A DNA stretch of 64,000 bases from an uncultured Pelagibacteraceae bacterium (GTDB taxonomy: Bacteria; Pseudomonadota; Alphaproteobacteria; Pelagibacterales; Pelagibacteraceae). The stretch is taken from contig CACJEC010000001.1 in NCBI GenBank assembly GCA_902592325.1, positions 62,001-126,000 of the forward strand. The letters are read 5' to 3'. Below are positions 13,770 to 22,778 of this stretch, one piece after another. The notes under the pieces were generated by a model. That model was not told the DNA's origin, did not search any database, and saw only the letters and a list, made by a program, of their open reading frames with translations. Made by a program: the position numbers and the translations under genes. Each line of letters opens with the position of its first letter. Positions within the stretch are counted from its first letter, which is position 1.

Positions 13770-14734
13770 TACTTAGAAAGATCTGAATCTATCTTAGATG
13801 CAGCTTTCCAAAGATTTTTAACCGCATCAATAGAGTGCATGAATTCTTTTTTTTCTTTCTCATCTAAATCTACTTGTTCTATTTTTTCAACTCCCTTTTT
13901 TCCAATTATGACTGGTACTCCTGCATAAACATTATTTACTCCATATTCTCCATTTAATTGAACCGCACATGGTAATAATTTTTTTTCATCATTTAAATAT
14001 GCTTCTGCCATTTGAACTCCTGAAGCAGCTGGAGCATAAAATGCAGAACCTTTTTCTAAATACTTAACAATCTCAGCTCCTCCATCTCTAGTTCTTTGAT
14101 TAATTTCTTCAAGCCTCTCTTGTGAGATTTTTCCATCTTTGACTAAATCCAATAATGGTTTTCCAGAAACTTTGGTAAATCTAGGCATTGGAACCATTGT
14201 ATCTCCATGTCCTCCCATAACCATTGCTTCTATATCTTTAACAGGAATATTTAACTCTAAGGATAAAAATAATTTAAATCTTGAACTATCTAAAATTCCT
14301 GCCATTCCAACTACTTTGTTAGCAGATAAGCCAGAAAATTTTTGAAAAGCCATGACCATTACATCTAAAGGGTTAGTTATACAAATTACAAAAGCGTTTG
14401 GAGCATTTTGTTTAACACCTTCGGCTACTTGTTTAATTATTTTCAAATTAATACCTAAAAGATCATCTCTACTCATACCAGGCTTTCTAGGCACGCCAGC
14501 TGTAATAATTATTACATCGGAGTCTTTAATATCCTTGTAGTCATCGGTGCCTGAAAATTTTACATTAAAACCATCGACTGATGAAGATTGAGCAATATCT
14601 AATGCTTTTCCTTTTGCAATTCCGCTTGCTACATCAAATAAAACTACCTCATTTACTAATTCTTTTGTTCCAATTAAATGTGCGAGAGTTCCGCCTATTT
14701 GACCTGCTCCAATTAAAGAAATTTTTTTTTTCAT
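13769..14734 (-). CDS. mdh: Malate dehydrogenase (LDH-like type)
   Basis: NAD-dependent malate/oxaloacetate enzyme, 321 residues, of the lactate-dehydrogenase-like tetrameric class found in alphaproteobacteria. NAD motif [12 protein letters not shown] at 8-19; substrate loop [16 protein letters not shown], where the arginine marks malate rather than lactate; catalytic His in [11 protein letters not shown] near 175. First gene of the TCA operon; the ATG at 14734 has a short palindrome (AGATTAATCT, 14740-14749) immediately upstream. Confidence 0.97.
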   Translation of the reverse strand: MKKKISLIGAGQIGGTLAHLIGTKELVNEVVLFDVASGIAKGKALDIAQSSSVDGFNVKFSGTDDYKDIKDSDVIIITAGVPRKPGMSRDDLLGINLKIIKQVAEGVKQNAPNAFVICITNPLDVMVMAFQKFSGLSANKVVGMAGILDSSRFKLFLSLELNIPVKDIEAMVMGGHGDTMVPMPRFTKVSGKPLLDLVKDGKISQERLEEINQRTRDGGAEIVKYLEKGSAFYAPAASGVQMAEAYLNDEKKLLPCAVQLNGEYGVNNVYAGVPVIIGKKGVEKIEQVDLDEKEKKEFMHSIDAVKNLWKAASKIDSDLSK

Positions 14735-14773
14735 GATTGAGATTAATCTTTTATTGATAACTAATAATTATTC

Positions 14774-14795
14774 AATAAAAATTTAAATTTTTATT
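14774..14795. other. 22-base perfect AT-only palindrome between the secreted unknown and mdh
   Basis: The arms read AATAAAAATTT and its complement, with no mismatch and no loop. It begins at the base after the stop codon of the gene ending at 14796 (minus strand) and lies 40 bases before mdh. It could form an all-A/U hairpin in RNA (weak terminator or mRNA end protector) or be a protein-binding site; with this base composition some palindromes arise by chance. Confidence 0.6.
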
Positions 14796-15239
14796 TTAAT
14801 CATCTTCAGTTAGCTTAGAACATATAGCCATATCATCAGATATATATGAGCCTTTGAAGTGAGATTTATTTTTTTCCCAATTTTTTTTACCATCGGCTAT
14901 GTAATTGCTGAACAACTCTTTTCTATTATTTTCAGCTTCTTTTTGAGCTTCTTCGAGTTTTTTATTTTCTTCAATTACCATTAATTCTACAGATTTAAAT
15001 AATAAGTTGTTTGAAATTTCTATAAAATTTTTTGAAGTTACTGCATCAGATTTAAGGACAATTCCAGATGCATATGCATAAACTGAACTGCACCTTTTAA
15101 GAAGATATATTTGTGTTGATCCTTTTTCTAGATCTTTTCCATCTAAATATTTTTTTAAAGAAATATTTAGATCAGCTTTAGCAAAATTTGATAAACTTAA
15201 TATATAAATTGTTATGATGACTAACTTTATTTTTTTCAT
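14796..15239 (-). CDS. Small secreted protein of unknown function
   Basis: I do not recognise a family. About 147 residues: a signal peptide (MKKIKLVIITIYILSLSNFAKA) followed by a soluble region with two cysteines that could pair (LKRCSSVY near 49 and AICSKLTEDD at the end) and a charged helical stretch (EENKKLEEAQKEAENNRKE, about 90-108). The ATG at 15239 is preferred over an upstream one because it starts the signal peptide exactly. It follows the TRAP permease gene by 17 bases and is probably the last gene of that operon. Confidence 0.75.
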   Translation of the reverse strand: MKKIKLVIITIYILSLSNFAKADLNISLKKYLDGKDLEKGSTQIYLLKRCSSVYAYASGIVLKSDAVTSKNFIEISNNLLFKSVELMVIEENKKLEEAQKEAENNRKELFSNYIADGKKNWEKNKSHFKGSYISDDMAICSKLTEDD

Positions 15240-15256
15240 ATTAGATTTTTGCTGTT

Positions 15257-16621
15257 TTATGGGCCGTATGCAACTTTTGGCAACCAAGTAACTATCTCAG
15301 GAAAATTGAATACTATTGCAACTGCTATTACTTGTAGAAAAACAAATGGGATTATTCCTTTATAGATATTTGTTATTGAAATACCTTGAGGGGCAACACC
15401 TTTCATATAAAATAAAGCAAAACCAACGGGTGGTGTTATGAATGAAGTTTGTAAAACAACTGCAAACATTACTATAAACCATACTAAATCAACTCCTAAA
15501 TCAACCATCACTGGCGCCAAAAAAGGTAAAATAATTAAAGTAATCTCAATCCAATCTAAAAAGAAGCCCAACAAGAATGCAACAAATAAAACCACAATTA
15601 CAACCCCACTAGTTCCAAAAGGTAAGGCTTTCAGAGCTCCTTCAATTAACTCATCACCTCCTAAGCCTCTCAAAATTAGAGCAAACATAGTTGCACCTAC
15701 AAAAAGCGCAAAAATATAAGCTGTGGTATGTGTTGTTTTTCTAATTACAATTTTTAAATCAGAAAATGATAATCTTCCTCTAATCATTGCTAATAAAGAT
15801 GCGCCCAAAGCTCCCACGCCTGATGCCTCTGTTGGTGTAGCAATCCCCATAAATATACTTCCTAAAACTGCTACGATTAATAGTGCTGGAGGTATTATAG
15901 ATTTAAGAACCCTTAAAACTATTTTAAAATCTACTGGTTCTGCATCTTTTGGCAATGGAGCTGCTTTTGGATTCATATAAGCATAAACAACAATAAAAAT
16001 TGTATAAAGTAATCCAAGTAATAGGCCAGGAAACACTGCTCCCATAAATAAATCTCCAACAGATATTCGAACTTGATCTCCCATGATTACAAGCATAATA
16101 CTAGGAGGAATTAAAATTCCTAATGTTCCGGTAGCACAAACTACTCCACAAGCTAAATTCGGGTTGTATTTATTCTTTAACATTAATGGTACACCTAAAA
16201 TTGTTAATAACACTACTGCTGCACCAATAATTCCTGTAGAGGCAGCAAGTAAAACTCCAATGAATACAATTGAAATTGCAAGTCCACCTCTAGTTTTACC
16301 AAATAATTTAGATAGATCGGTCATTAAATCTTCAGCAATACCAGATTTATCCATCATAATTCCCATAAAAATAAACATTGGTAATGCAACTAAAACCCAG
16401 TTAGCCATGACACCGTAAAGCCGGTAAACAACCATCGAGGCAAATCCAAAATCTACACCATAAAAAGTGTCAAATAAATTATCCGAAATCATTGAAATAA
16501 ATATAAATAGAACTCCTAAACCGCCCATTGTCCAAGCCACTGGAAATCCATAAAATATTAAAGTTATAAAACTAAAAAAGAGGGCAATAGCTAAAAAATA
16601 CTCTGTAACTAATGAAATCAT
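15257..16621 (-). CDS. dctM: TRAP transporter large permease, DctM family (system 1)
   Basis: Membrane subunit that carries out sodium-driven uptake, 454 residues, about 12 hydrophobic segments. Family landmarks: GFPVAWTMGGLGV near 25, GIIGAAVVLLTILGVPLML near 130-148, ATGTLGILIPPSIMLVIMGDQ near 163-183, and ATPTEASGVGALGASL near 262. The ATG overlaps the stop of the small permease gene (ATGA). It works with DctQ (16618-17187) and DctP (17267-18331). Confidence 0.96.
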   Translation of the reverse strand: MISLVTEYFLAIALFFSFITLIFYGFPVAWTMGGLGVLFIFISMISDNLFDTFYGVDFGFASMVVYRLYGVMANWVLVALPMFIFMGIMMDKSGIAEDLMTDLSKLFGKTRGGLAISIVFIGVLLAASTGIIGAAVVLLTILGVPLMLKNKYNPNLACGVVCATGTLGILIPPSIMLVIMGDQVRISVGDLFMGAVFPGLLLGLLYTIFIVVYAYMNPKAAPLPKDAEPVDFKIVLRVLKSIIPPALLIVAVLGSIFMGIATPTEASGVGALGASLLAMIRGRLSFSDLKIVIRKTTHTTAYIFALFVGATMFALILRGLGGDELIEGALKALPFGTSGVVIVVLFVAFLLGFFLDWIEITLIILPFLAPVMVDLGVDLVWFIVMFAVVLQTSFITPPVGFALFYMKGVAPQGISITNIYKGIIPFVFLQVIAVAIVFNFPEIVTWLPKVAYGP

Positions 16622-17187
16622 CTTTTATCCTCTAATCCAAATCGAATTGTAGTTATTATTCTTGTTATTCTTGATATTCCTGAAATTAATAATAAGAAAA
16701 AACTAATTACTAAAAAACCTTTTACAAACCATCTAGCAGGTAAACCATTTGCAGATGTTGATCTTTCACTTGTAGTCCATGATAATTCAAAAAAAGGAAC
16801 CGCGTAATAAAGAACAAGGATCACGAATGGTAGAAATAAAATTAAAATACCAAATAATTCAAACCATAATTTTTTTCTATAGCTCAATTTCTCACTTAAA
16901 ACATCTACTCTTACATGGGAATCGACTATATATGTTGAGGATAAACCAACTAACCAGCCAATACAATAAAGATGCCATTGTAATTCTTCTAATTCAATCA
17001 TTCCATTTTTAAAGACGTATCTTAAAACAACGTTCAAGATGATAACTATTACTAGGAATACCCATAACCAATTAAAAACTTCACCAATCTGTAAAACAAA
17101 ATTATCTATTTTTTTTGTGATAGGTGTATGTCTAAGCTGTAGCTTTTTATCGAGAGAACTTTTTACAGATGTAAAATCTTTAGACAT
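16618..17187 (-). CDS. dctQ: TRAP transporter small permease, DctQ family (system 1)
   Basis: Four-helix membrane partner of DctM, 189 residues. Landmarks: first membrane segment WLWVFLVIVIILNVVLRYVF, then ELEELQWHLYCIGWLVGLSS and SHVRVDVL, the DctQ signature. It starts 19 bases after a terminator-like hairpin downstream of dctP and carries its own GAGG ribosome-binding site, so it is likely made at a lower level than the binding protein. Confidence 0.93.
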   Translation of the reverse strand: MSKDFTSVKSSLDKKLQLRHTPITKKIDNFVLQIGEVFNWLWVFLVIVIILNVVLRYVFKNGMIELEELQWHLYCIGWLVGLSSTYIVDSHVRVDVLSEKLSYRKKLWFELFGILILFLPFVILVLYYAVPFFELSWTTSERSTSANGLPARWFVKGFLVISFFLLLISGISRITRIITTIRFGLEDKR

Positions 17188-17205
17188 AATTTTTTCCTCA
17201 AAAAC

Positions 17206-17234
17206 AAAAGCAGCCGGTGAAACCGGCCGCTTTT
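17206..17234 (-). terminator. Intra-operon terminator/attenuator hairpin between dctP and dctQ (system 1)
   Basis: A 13-base-pair stem (one A-C mismatch in the plus-strand reading, 17212/17228) with a 3-base loop at 17219-17221. The GC-rich core CCGGT/ACCGG is exceptional in this AT-rich DNA. On the minus strand the stem ends in TTTT followed by G and TTTTT, then the dctQ ribosome-binding site. It lies 32 bases after the dctP stop. Expected effect: partial termination, or 3'-end stabilisation of the dctP message. Confidence 0.85.
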
Positions 17235-17266
17235 ACTATTATAATCAACTTTTCAAGTATTAAATA

Positions 17267-18331
17267 CTAAAAGTTTCGAGGTAAATATCCCCATTTTTGC
17301 CAAACATCATACTCTTTCATAAATGCTTGTTGAGACTCCCACACTCTTTTAAAGTCAGCGTCTTTAGCAGATTCCTCTACCATAACTCTAGCACTAACTT
17401 TTTGTAGTTCTCTCAATACACTATCAGGCAATCTAGCAGCTGTTACTCCTTTACCTGGGAAGCTTTGAATTTGCTTACCTTGTAAAAATTCACCAGTTGT
17501 AATTGCTCTCATAGCTGCTGCTGTACAAGCCATTTCAAATAAAGCTTGGTCAGCTGCACCCATTTTCTTCCATAAATCTAAATTGATCATGAAATGAGTT
17601 GAAGTTGATACTTGGTGCCAACCTGGAAATAGGTTGAACTTAGTGATTTTATGAAAACCTAAAACCTCATCAATAGCAGGCATTGAATATTCTGTTGCAT
17701 CTAAAGTTCCTTTTTCTAGAGCAGCAAAAATTTCTCCACCGGCCATTAAGGTAGCAGATGCTCCTATTTCATTTAAAACCATTCCTCCTAAACCAGAGAA
17801 ACGAATTTTTAATCCTTTAAGATCTGCTAAGCTAGTTATAGGGTTTCTATACCAACCTGCTGTTTCAGGTCCAATTGTACTACACAATAAAACTTGAATA
17901 TTTTGTTTATTGTATATTTCATTAGCTAATTTAGCGCCTTCTCCTTCAAACCACCAAGCTGCGTATTCCCATGGTTCCATTCCAAAAGGTACTGCAGCAA
18001 ATAATACTGCTGCTGGAATTCTACCTTGGTCATATGCCATGTAGTTATAAGCTGCTGGTAAGTCACCTTTACTAATTGAAGGTGAGATTTCTAATGGTGG
18101 AAGTATTTTTCCAGGCTCGTAAACCTTTAATTTAATTCTACCATCAGTCGCTCGATCTAATGTGTCTGATAAACGAGCAACAGGATCTCCTAGAGCTGGC
18201 CAACCAGTATTAAAAGTAGATTGAACTTTCCATCTAATTTTTTCTGCTGCACTTACTTGCTGCAATGAAAAAGTTATCATTAATGCAAAAACAGCAAAAA
18301 AACTAACAGATGTTTTTATTAGTTTTTTCAT
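17267..18331 (-). CDS. dctP: TRAP transporter substrate-binding protein, DctP family (system 1)
   Basis: Periplasmic solute receptor, about 354 residues, with a signal peptide (MKKLIKTSVSFFAVFALMIT, cleaved near VSA-AEK). The sequence resembles the TRAP receptor branch often labelled mannitol/chloroaromatic that includes the 2-oxoacid binder TakP: KVQSTFNTGWP near the N-terminus, KGLKIRFSGLGG, GGEIFAALEKGTLDATEYSMP near 205-225, and FPGWHQ. Substrate is therefore probably a small organic acid (inference). I chose ATG 18331, preceded by GAGGGG; a longer ATG at 18388 adds 19 residues ahead of the signal peptide. Confidence 0.94.
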   Translation of the reverse strand: MKKLIKTSVSFFAVFALMITFSLQQVSAAEKIRWKVQSTFNTGWPALGDPVARLSDTLDRATDGRIKLKVYEPGKILPPLEISPSISKGDLPAAYNYMAYDQGRIPAAVLFAAVPFGMEPWEYAAWWFEGEGAKLANEIYNKQNIQVLLCSTIGPETAGWYRNPITSLADLKGLKIRFSGLGGMVLNEIGASATLMAGGEIFAALEKGTLDATEYSMPAIDEVLGFHKITKFNLFPGWHQVSTSTHFMINLDLWKKMGAADQALFEMACTAAAMRAITTGEFLQGKQIQSFPGKGVTAARLPDSVLRELQKVSARVMVEESAKDADFKRVWESQQAFMKEYDVWQKWGYLPRNF

Positions 18332-18334
18332 TTT

Positions 18335-18340
18335 CCCCTC
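18335..18340 (-). promoter_or_regulatory. Shine-Dalgarno GAGGGG of dctP (system 1)
   Basis: Strong site four bases before the ATG at 18331 on the minus strand. It decides the start in favour of 18331 and suggests heavy translation of the binding protein. Confidence 0.75.
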
Positions 18341-18388
18341 TTTATGTTTGCTGAGTTGTTTAAAAAATGAAGAGAATTCCCAACTCAT

Positions 18389-19597
18389 TTAAAACGCTCT
18401 CCATGCTTCTCCGTAAAGATTAATCATTTCCTTTACAGAGGGCACTCTTGGATTGAGTCCCGGCGCCCCAGATATTTCTGCATCTGTTGCCATATTTTCT
18501 AGCTGGTCCTCAAAATTTTTTTCATCAATTCCAAACGTTTTCATAGATGGAACATCAAAATCTTTATTCAATTTATAAAGTCCCTTAATTAGTTTTTCAC
18601 AAGCTGTGTTATCGTCATCGTCTCGTGACGCGAAATTTCCAGCTCTACTACAGTCTGCATATCTACTTTTTGCATGATCTATTGAAAATTCAGTTATTGT
18701 CGGTAATAGCATTGCATTACTTAATCCATGAGGAACTTTAAAATTACTACCTAATGGTCTACTCATTCCATGAACTAAACAAATAGAAGCATTTGAAAAA
18801 GCTAAGCCTCCCAATGTTGCTGCCAACATAAGACCTTCTCTAGCTTTTAAATCTTTTGGATCTTTATCAACTGCATAAATATTTTCTTGAACAAGTCTTA
18901 TAGTGTCCAATGCCATTCTATCAGAAAACATAGTCGCTTTTTTACTCACATAAGCTTCAATACCATGGGTTAATGTATCAATTGCACTATCAATAGTTAA
19001 TCTTCTTGGCTTTGAAAGCGTCAGTTCATAGTCAACTATTGCAACGATAGGAACAAATCCTTCTCCTCTACAAGAAATTTTTTCAAAATTGTTACTTTTC
19101 GTATCTATAATTACTGAGTGATGAGTAACTTCAGAACCAGTACCAGCAGTAGTTGGAATAGCAATAATTGGTAGTCCTTTTTTATCAAAAGTAGAAGGCG
19201 GTTTATAATCTTGAATATTTTTACTGTATTGAGAGAGTACTGCTATTGCTTTTGCAGTATCAATAGGACTTCCCCCTCCAAAGCCAATAACAGCATCATT
19301 TTTATTTTTTTTTAAAATATCAATACCATTTAAAACTACCGTGTCAGTAGGATCTGGTATAGTGTCATCAAAAACATTCGAAGTTAAACCTGCCTTTGAA
19401 AGTAATTCTTGAAGCTTTTTTACATAACCAAATTTTACCATTTGTTTATCGGTTACTATTAAAGGAGATTTTATTGAGCCAACTATGTTTAAAATTTCTG
19501 GAAGCTGATTAAGGCTACCTTTACCAATTTGCATATATCTTGGCACACAAACTCTAACGTTATCTCTTTTAATCAGTTGTCCCCCCAACTTTATCAA
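18389..19597 (-). CDS. Iron-containing alcohol dehydrogenase family protein (DddB-like candidate)
   Basis: NAD(P)-linked group III alcohol dehydrogenase, about 402 residues. Cofactor region GGGSPIDTAKAIA near 103-115, TTAGTGSEVTHHSV near 150, and metal-site region DSAIDTLTHGIEAYVS near 205-220 followed by LVHGMSRPLGSNFKVPHGL near 275-293. The frame opens with a TTG at 19597; no ATG is available before the conserved VCVPRYMQIGKG, so the exact start is uncertain. It sits 57 bases upstream of dctP and divergent from the mmsA-like gene. A role in oxidising an imported hydroxy-acid such as 3-hydroxypropionate is inferred from this pairing. Confidence 0.9.
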   Translation of the reverse strand: MIKLGGQLIKRDNVRVCVPRYMQIGKGSLNQLPEILNIVGSIKSPLIVTDKQMVKFGYVKKLQELLSKAGLTSNVFDDTIPDPTDTVVLNGIDILKKNKNDAVIGFGGGSPIDTAKAIAVLSQYSKNIQDYKPPSTFDKKGLPIIAIPTTAGTGSEVTHHSVIIDTKSNNFEKISCRGEGFVPIVAIVDYELTLSKPRRLTIDSAIDTLTHGIEAYVSKKATMFSDRMALDTIRLVQENIYAVDKDPKDLKAREGLMLAATLGGLAFSNASICLVHGMSRPLGSNFKVPHGLSNAMLLPTITEFSIDHAKSRYADCSRAGNFASRDDDDNTACEKLIKGLYKLNKDFDVPSMKTFGIDEKNFEDQLENMATDAEISGAPGLNPRVPSVKEMINLYGEAWRAF

Positions 19598-19731
19598 TTA
19601 CTTAATCTAAGCTTAACTAAATTGATGAGTCAACAGGATATAACCTTTAATTGATAATATTTTTCTCATTTAAGGAATTGATATTGCATTCAAAAAAAAC
19701 GTGTTATAGTTTATTTTAAAAAAAAACGTAA
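19598..19731. promoter_or_regulatory. Divergent promoter region, Fe-ADH / mmsA
   Basis: A 134-base region between divergent genes. On the plus strand TTGCAT (19684-19689) and TATAGT (19705-19710) form a plausible promoter, though the 15-base spacer is short. The hexamer ATTGAT occurs three times, at 19621, 19650 and 19677, spaced 29 and 27 bases; this could be an operator for the neighbouring IclR regulator, or chance in AT-rich DNA. Confidence 0.4.
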
Positions 19732-21225
19732 ATGAAAATAGTAAACCACTTTATTGACGGAAAAATATATAGCGATAGTAAATCTAGAAAAGGTCCAATA
19801 TTTAATCCCGCTATAGGTGAACAAATTGCTGAAGTTGAGCTCGCAAGTAAGGCAACTGTAGAAAAAGCTATCGAAAACTCTTCGAAAGCGTTTTTAAAAT
19901 GGTCAAAGACTACTCCTATAAGTAGATCAAGAATTTTATCAAAATACAAAGATCTTCTAATTAAAAATATGGAAGAATTGGCTGTAATGGTTTCTGAACA
20001 ACATGGTAAGACAATTGCAGATGCCAAAGGTTCTATTCAAAGAGGAATAGAAGTAGTTGAATATGCAACAGGAATTACAGATTCTTTAAAGGGTGATCAT
20101 TCAACTAGTGTTGGAACTAATGTTGACTCTCATACATTAAGACAACCTCTTGGAGTTTGTGCTGGTATTACACCATTTAACTTTCCTGCGATGGTACCTA
20201 TGTGGATGTTCCCAGTTTCGATCGCTTGTGGAAATACATTTGTTTTAAAACCATCAGAAAAAGATCCAAGCTGTCCAATGAGACTAGCTGAATTAGCAAT
20301 TGAAGCAGGCCTTCCAGCTGGAGTTTTAAATGTAGTTAATGGTGATAAAGAAGCAGTAGATACACTACTTGAAAATAAAACAGTTCAAGCGATTAGTTTC
20401 GTTGGTTCTACTCCAATAGCAGAATATGTTTATCACACAGGCACAAAAAATAATAAAAGAGTACAAGCACTAGGTGGAGCAAAAAATCATATGGTTATAA
20501 TGCCAGACGCTGATGTAGATAAAACGACTGACGCAATAATAGGATCTGCTTTTGGATCGGCAGGAGAAAGATGTATGGCTATTTCAGTAGCAGTCTGTGT
20601 AGGTAAACAAACAAAAGAAAAGATAAAAACAAAACTTTTAGAGGAAACTGCTAAACTAAATGTTGGGCCTTACACAGATGAAAAAAGTGATTTTGGTCCA
20701 TTAAATAACAAAGCACATTTTGAAAAAGTTTTAGGGTACATAGATACTGGAGAGAAAGAAGGTGCAAAATTATTGAGTGATGGAAGAAATTTTAAGAAAC
20801 AGGGATATGAAAATGGTTATTTTGTAGGACCAACAATTTTTGATGATGTGAAACCTGAGATGAAAATTTACAAAGAGGAAATTTTTGGACCTGTATTAAG
20901 TATGATGACCACTGAAACTTATGAAGAGGCTTTAAACTTAGTTAATGATCATGAACTAGGAAATGGAGCGGCTGTTTTTACTAAAAGTGGAAATATTGCA
21001 AAGCATTTCACCGAAAATGCTAAAATTGGGATGATAGGGGTAAACGTGCCTATTCCAGTTCCTGTCGCTTATCACAGTTTTGGTGGATGGAAACGATCTT
21101 TATTTGGAGATCATTCAATGCATGGACCTGAAGGTGTAAGATTTTACACTAAACTTAAAACTGCGACTGTGACTTGGGTTGAGGATAATGCTGGTCCTGA
21201 GTTTACAATTCCAGTTTTATCTTAA
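19732..21225 (+). CDS. mmsA: CoA-acylating methylmalonate/malonate semialdehyde dehydrogenase
   Basis: Aldehyde dehydrogenase of the MmsA/IolA/DddC type, which converts (methyl)malonate semialdehyde to propionyl-CoA or acetyl-CoA with CO2 release. It has 497 residues, family length. Seen: substrate-loop TPFNFPAMVPMWMFPVSIA near 148-166, NAD loop SFVGSTPIAEYVY near 224, and the catalytic cysteine in FGSAGERCMAISVAV near 282. MmsA usually acts in valine and inositol breakdown; here the neighbour Fe-ADH suggests a 3-hydroxypropionate route as well. It is followed 22 bases later by an IclR regulator on the same strand. Confidence 0.95.
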   Translation: MKIVNHFIDGKIYSDSKSRKGPIFNPAIGEQIAEVELASKATVEKAIENSSKAFLKWSKTTPISRSRILSKYKDLLIKNMEELAVMVSEQHGKTIADAKGSIQRGIEVVEYATGITDSLKGDHSTSVGTNVDSHTLRQPLGVCAGITPFNFPAMVPMWMFPVSIACGNTFVLKPSEKDPSCPMRLAELAIEAGLPAGVLNVVNGDKEAVDTLLENKTVQAISFVGSTPIAEYVYHTGTKNNKRVQALGGAKNHMVIMPDADVDKTTDAIIGSAFGSAGERCMAISVAVCVGKQTKEKIKTKLLEETAKLNVGPYTDEKSDFGPLNNKAHFEKVLGYIDTGEKEGAKLLSDGRNFKKQGYENGYFVGPTIFDDVKPEMKIYKEEIFGPVLSMMTTETYEEALNLVNDHELGNGAAVFTKSGNIAKHFTENAKIGMIGVNVPIPVPVAYHSFGGWKRSLFGDHSMHGPEGVRFYTKLKTATVTWVEDNAGPEFTIPVLS

Positions 21226-21247
21226 TTTTTTTAAGATTTAACTTTAA

Positions 21248-22009
21248 ATGAAAGATACAAATAGCAGAACCTCTCCAAGAAGAATATTAAATATTCTAGA
21301 AGAGATAATAATTGATCCAGATAATTTTACTGCAAAAAAGATTTCTCATAAATTAAAGATACCCCTGCCTACAATTTATCGACATATTGAAACTTTATGT
21401 GAAGAAAAGTACTTGGTTTCTAGTAATTCAAAGAGTTATCTTCCTGGACCAAAAATAAGAAACATTATTTTAAAAAGTTTACCTTACGAACCAAACTTTA
21501 CTTTAAGAAGATCTTACTTAAGAAAATTGACTAATGATATTGAAGAAACAGTTAGTTTATCAATTCCTATCGGAACTAAACTTGTTTATTTTGATAGAAT
21601 AGAATTTCATTGGCCAATGCAATTAAATTTAGAAGCAGGAGACCATCTTCCCTTACACGCCTCAGCATCTGGAAAATTATATCTTTCATCCATAAATGAG
21701 GAAAAGGTTATTCAAATTTTTAGAAATATTAAAACACCCAAAAATGCAAAAAATACAATTACAGATATTTCACAGTTTAAAAAAGAAATAAAAAAAATTA
21801 AAAATCAAGGGTATGCTTTTGATGATGAAGAATGGTTTAATGGAATGGTTGGACTTTCTGTACCTATATTTAATTCAGATAAGGAATTGTGTTTTTGTTT
21901 ATCCACTCACACAGCCAAAAGTAGAAAAGATATAAGTGATTTAAAAAAAATTCTACCAATTATGCTTAATTCAGCAAATAATCTTAAAAAAGTTTTATTC
22001 AAAGATTAG
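21248..22009 (+). CDS. IclR-family transcriptional regulator
   Basis: Probable regulator of the adjacent catabolic genes, 253 residues. The N-terminal winged helix-turn-helix spans about residues 12-70 ([20 protein letters not shown], then LCEEKYL). The C-terminal effector domain shows the IclR landmarks [14 protein letters not shown] near 137 and [21 protein letters not shown] near 195-215. It is likely co-transcribed with mmsA. Its 3' end overlaps the convergent sdhB by 11 bases. Confidence 0.92.
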   Translation: MKDTNSRTSPRRILNILEEIIIDPDNFTAKKISHKLKIPLPTIYRHIETLCEEKYLVSSNSKSYLPGPKIRNIILKSLPYEPNFTLRRSYLRKLTNDIEETVSLSIPIGTKLVYFDRIEFHWPMQLNLEAGDHLPLHASASGKLYLSSINEEKVIQIFRNIKTPKNAKNTITDISQFKKEIKKIKNQGYAFDDEEWFNGMVGLSVPIFNSDKELCFCLSTHTAKSRKDISDLKKILPIMLNSANNLKKVLFKD

Positions 22010-22778
22010 CTGTTGCTAACATCTTTTTAATTTCAGCAATTGCTTTTGCAGGATTCAAGCCCTTGGGACATGCACTAGTACAATTTAAAATAGTATGACA
22101 TCTATAAAGTTTTAGCTCATCGGCCACTTTTTTTAATCTGGCCTCTCTTTCTTCATCTCTACTATCTATAATCCATCTATAAGCTTGTAGTAAAACTGCT
22201 GGTCCTAAATATTTATCGCCATTCCACCAATAACTTGGGCAAGATGTTGAACAACATGCACACATAATGCACTCATATGCTCCATCTAATTTTGCTCTTT
22301 CTTCTTTAGATTGAATTATTTCAGTATTTTCTGAATCTGAATTTGATTTTAACCAAGGTTCTATTGATTGATATTGTTTATACAAACCATCTAGGTCTCC
22401 TATCAAATCCTTTTTAACTTTCAGATGTGGAAGTGGGTAAATATCAATATCACCATCAATTTCTGCATGCGGGGTGGTACAAGCTAAACCATTTTTTCCA
22501 TCCATATTCATTGCGCAAGAGCCACAAACTCCATGTGCACAAGATCTTCTATACGAAATTGTTGGATCAATTTCGTTTTTTATTTTGTTTAAAACATCTA
22601 GGACTTTAGAAGGACAATTGTCCATATCAACTTCATAAGTGTCAATCCTAGGATTTTCTCCTGATGAAGGGTCCCATCTATAAATATTTACTTTTCTTAA
22701 ATTTTTAGAGCCAGTTCTATCTTTAAAATATTTACCTTTTTTGACTTTAGAATTTTCAGGTAAATTAATTTGAACCAT
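21999..22778 (-). CDS. sdhB: Succinate dehydrogenase iron-sulfur subunit
   Basis: Carries electrons from FAD to quinone through three iron-sulfur centres, 259 residues. The [2Fe-2S] site is [21 protein letters not shown] near 66-83, and the two C-terminal clusters are [16 protein letters not shown] near 173 and [17 protein letters not shown] near 230. Trp after CPSY and His in CHTILNC, both part of the quinone site in E. coli, are kept. Last gene of the sdhCDAB set; its ATG follows sdhA by a one-base overlap. Confidence 0.98.
   Translation of the reverse strand: MVQINLPENSKVKKGKYFKDRTGSKNLRKVNIYRWDPSSGENPRIDTYEVDMDNCPSKVLDVLNKIKNEIDPTISYRRSCAHGVCGSCAMNMDGKNGLACTTPHAEIDGDIDIYPLPHLKVKKDLIGDLDGLYKQYQSIEPWLKSNSDSENTEIIQSKEERAKLDGAYECIMCACCSTSCPSYWWNGDKYLGPAVLLQAYRWIIDSRDEEREARLKKVADELKLYRCHTILNCTSACPKGLNPAKAIAEIKKMLATANL

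Noticed and set aside
18332-18388. Longer dctP start at 18388
   Set aside because: It adds 19 polar residues before a complete signal peptide; the GAGGGG site supports the start at 18331.
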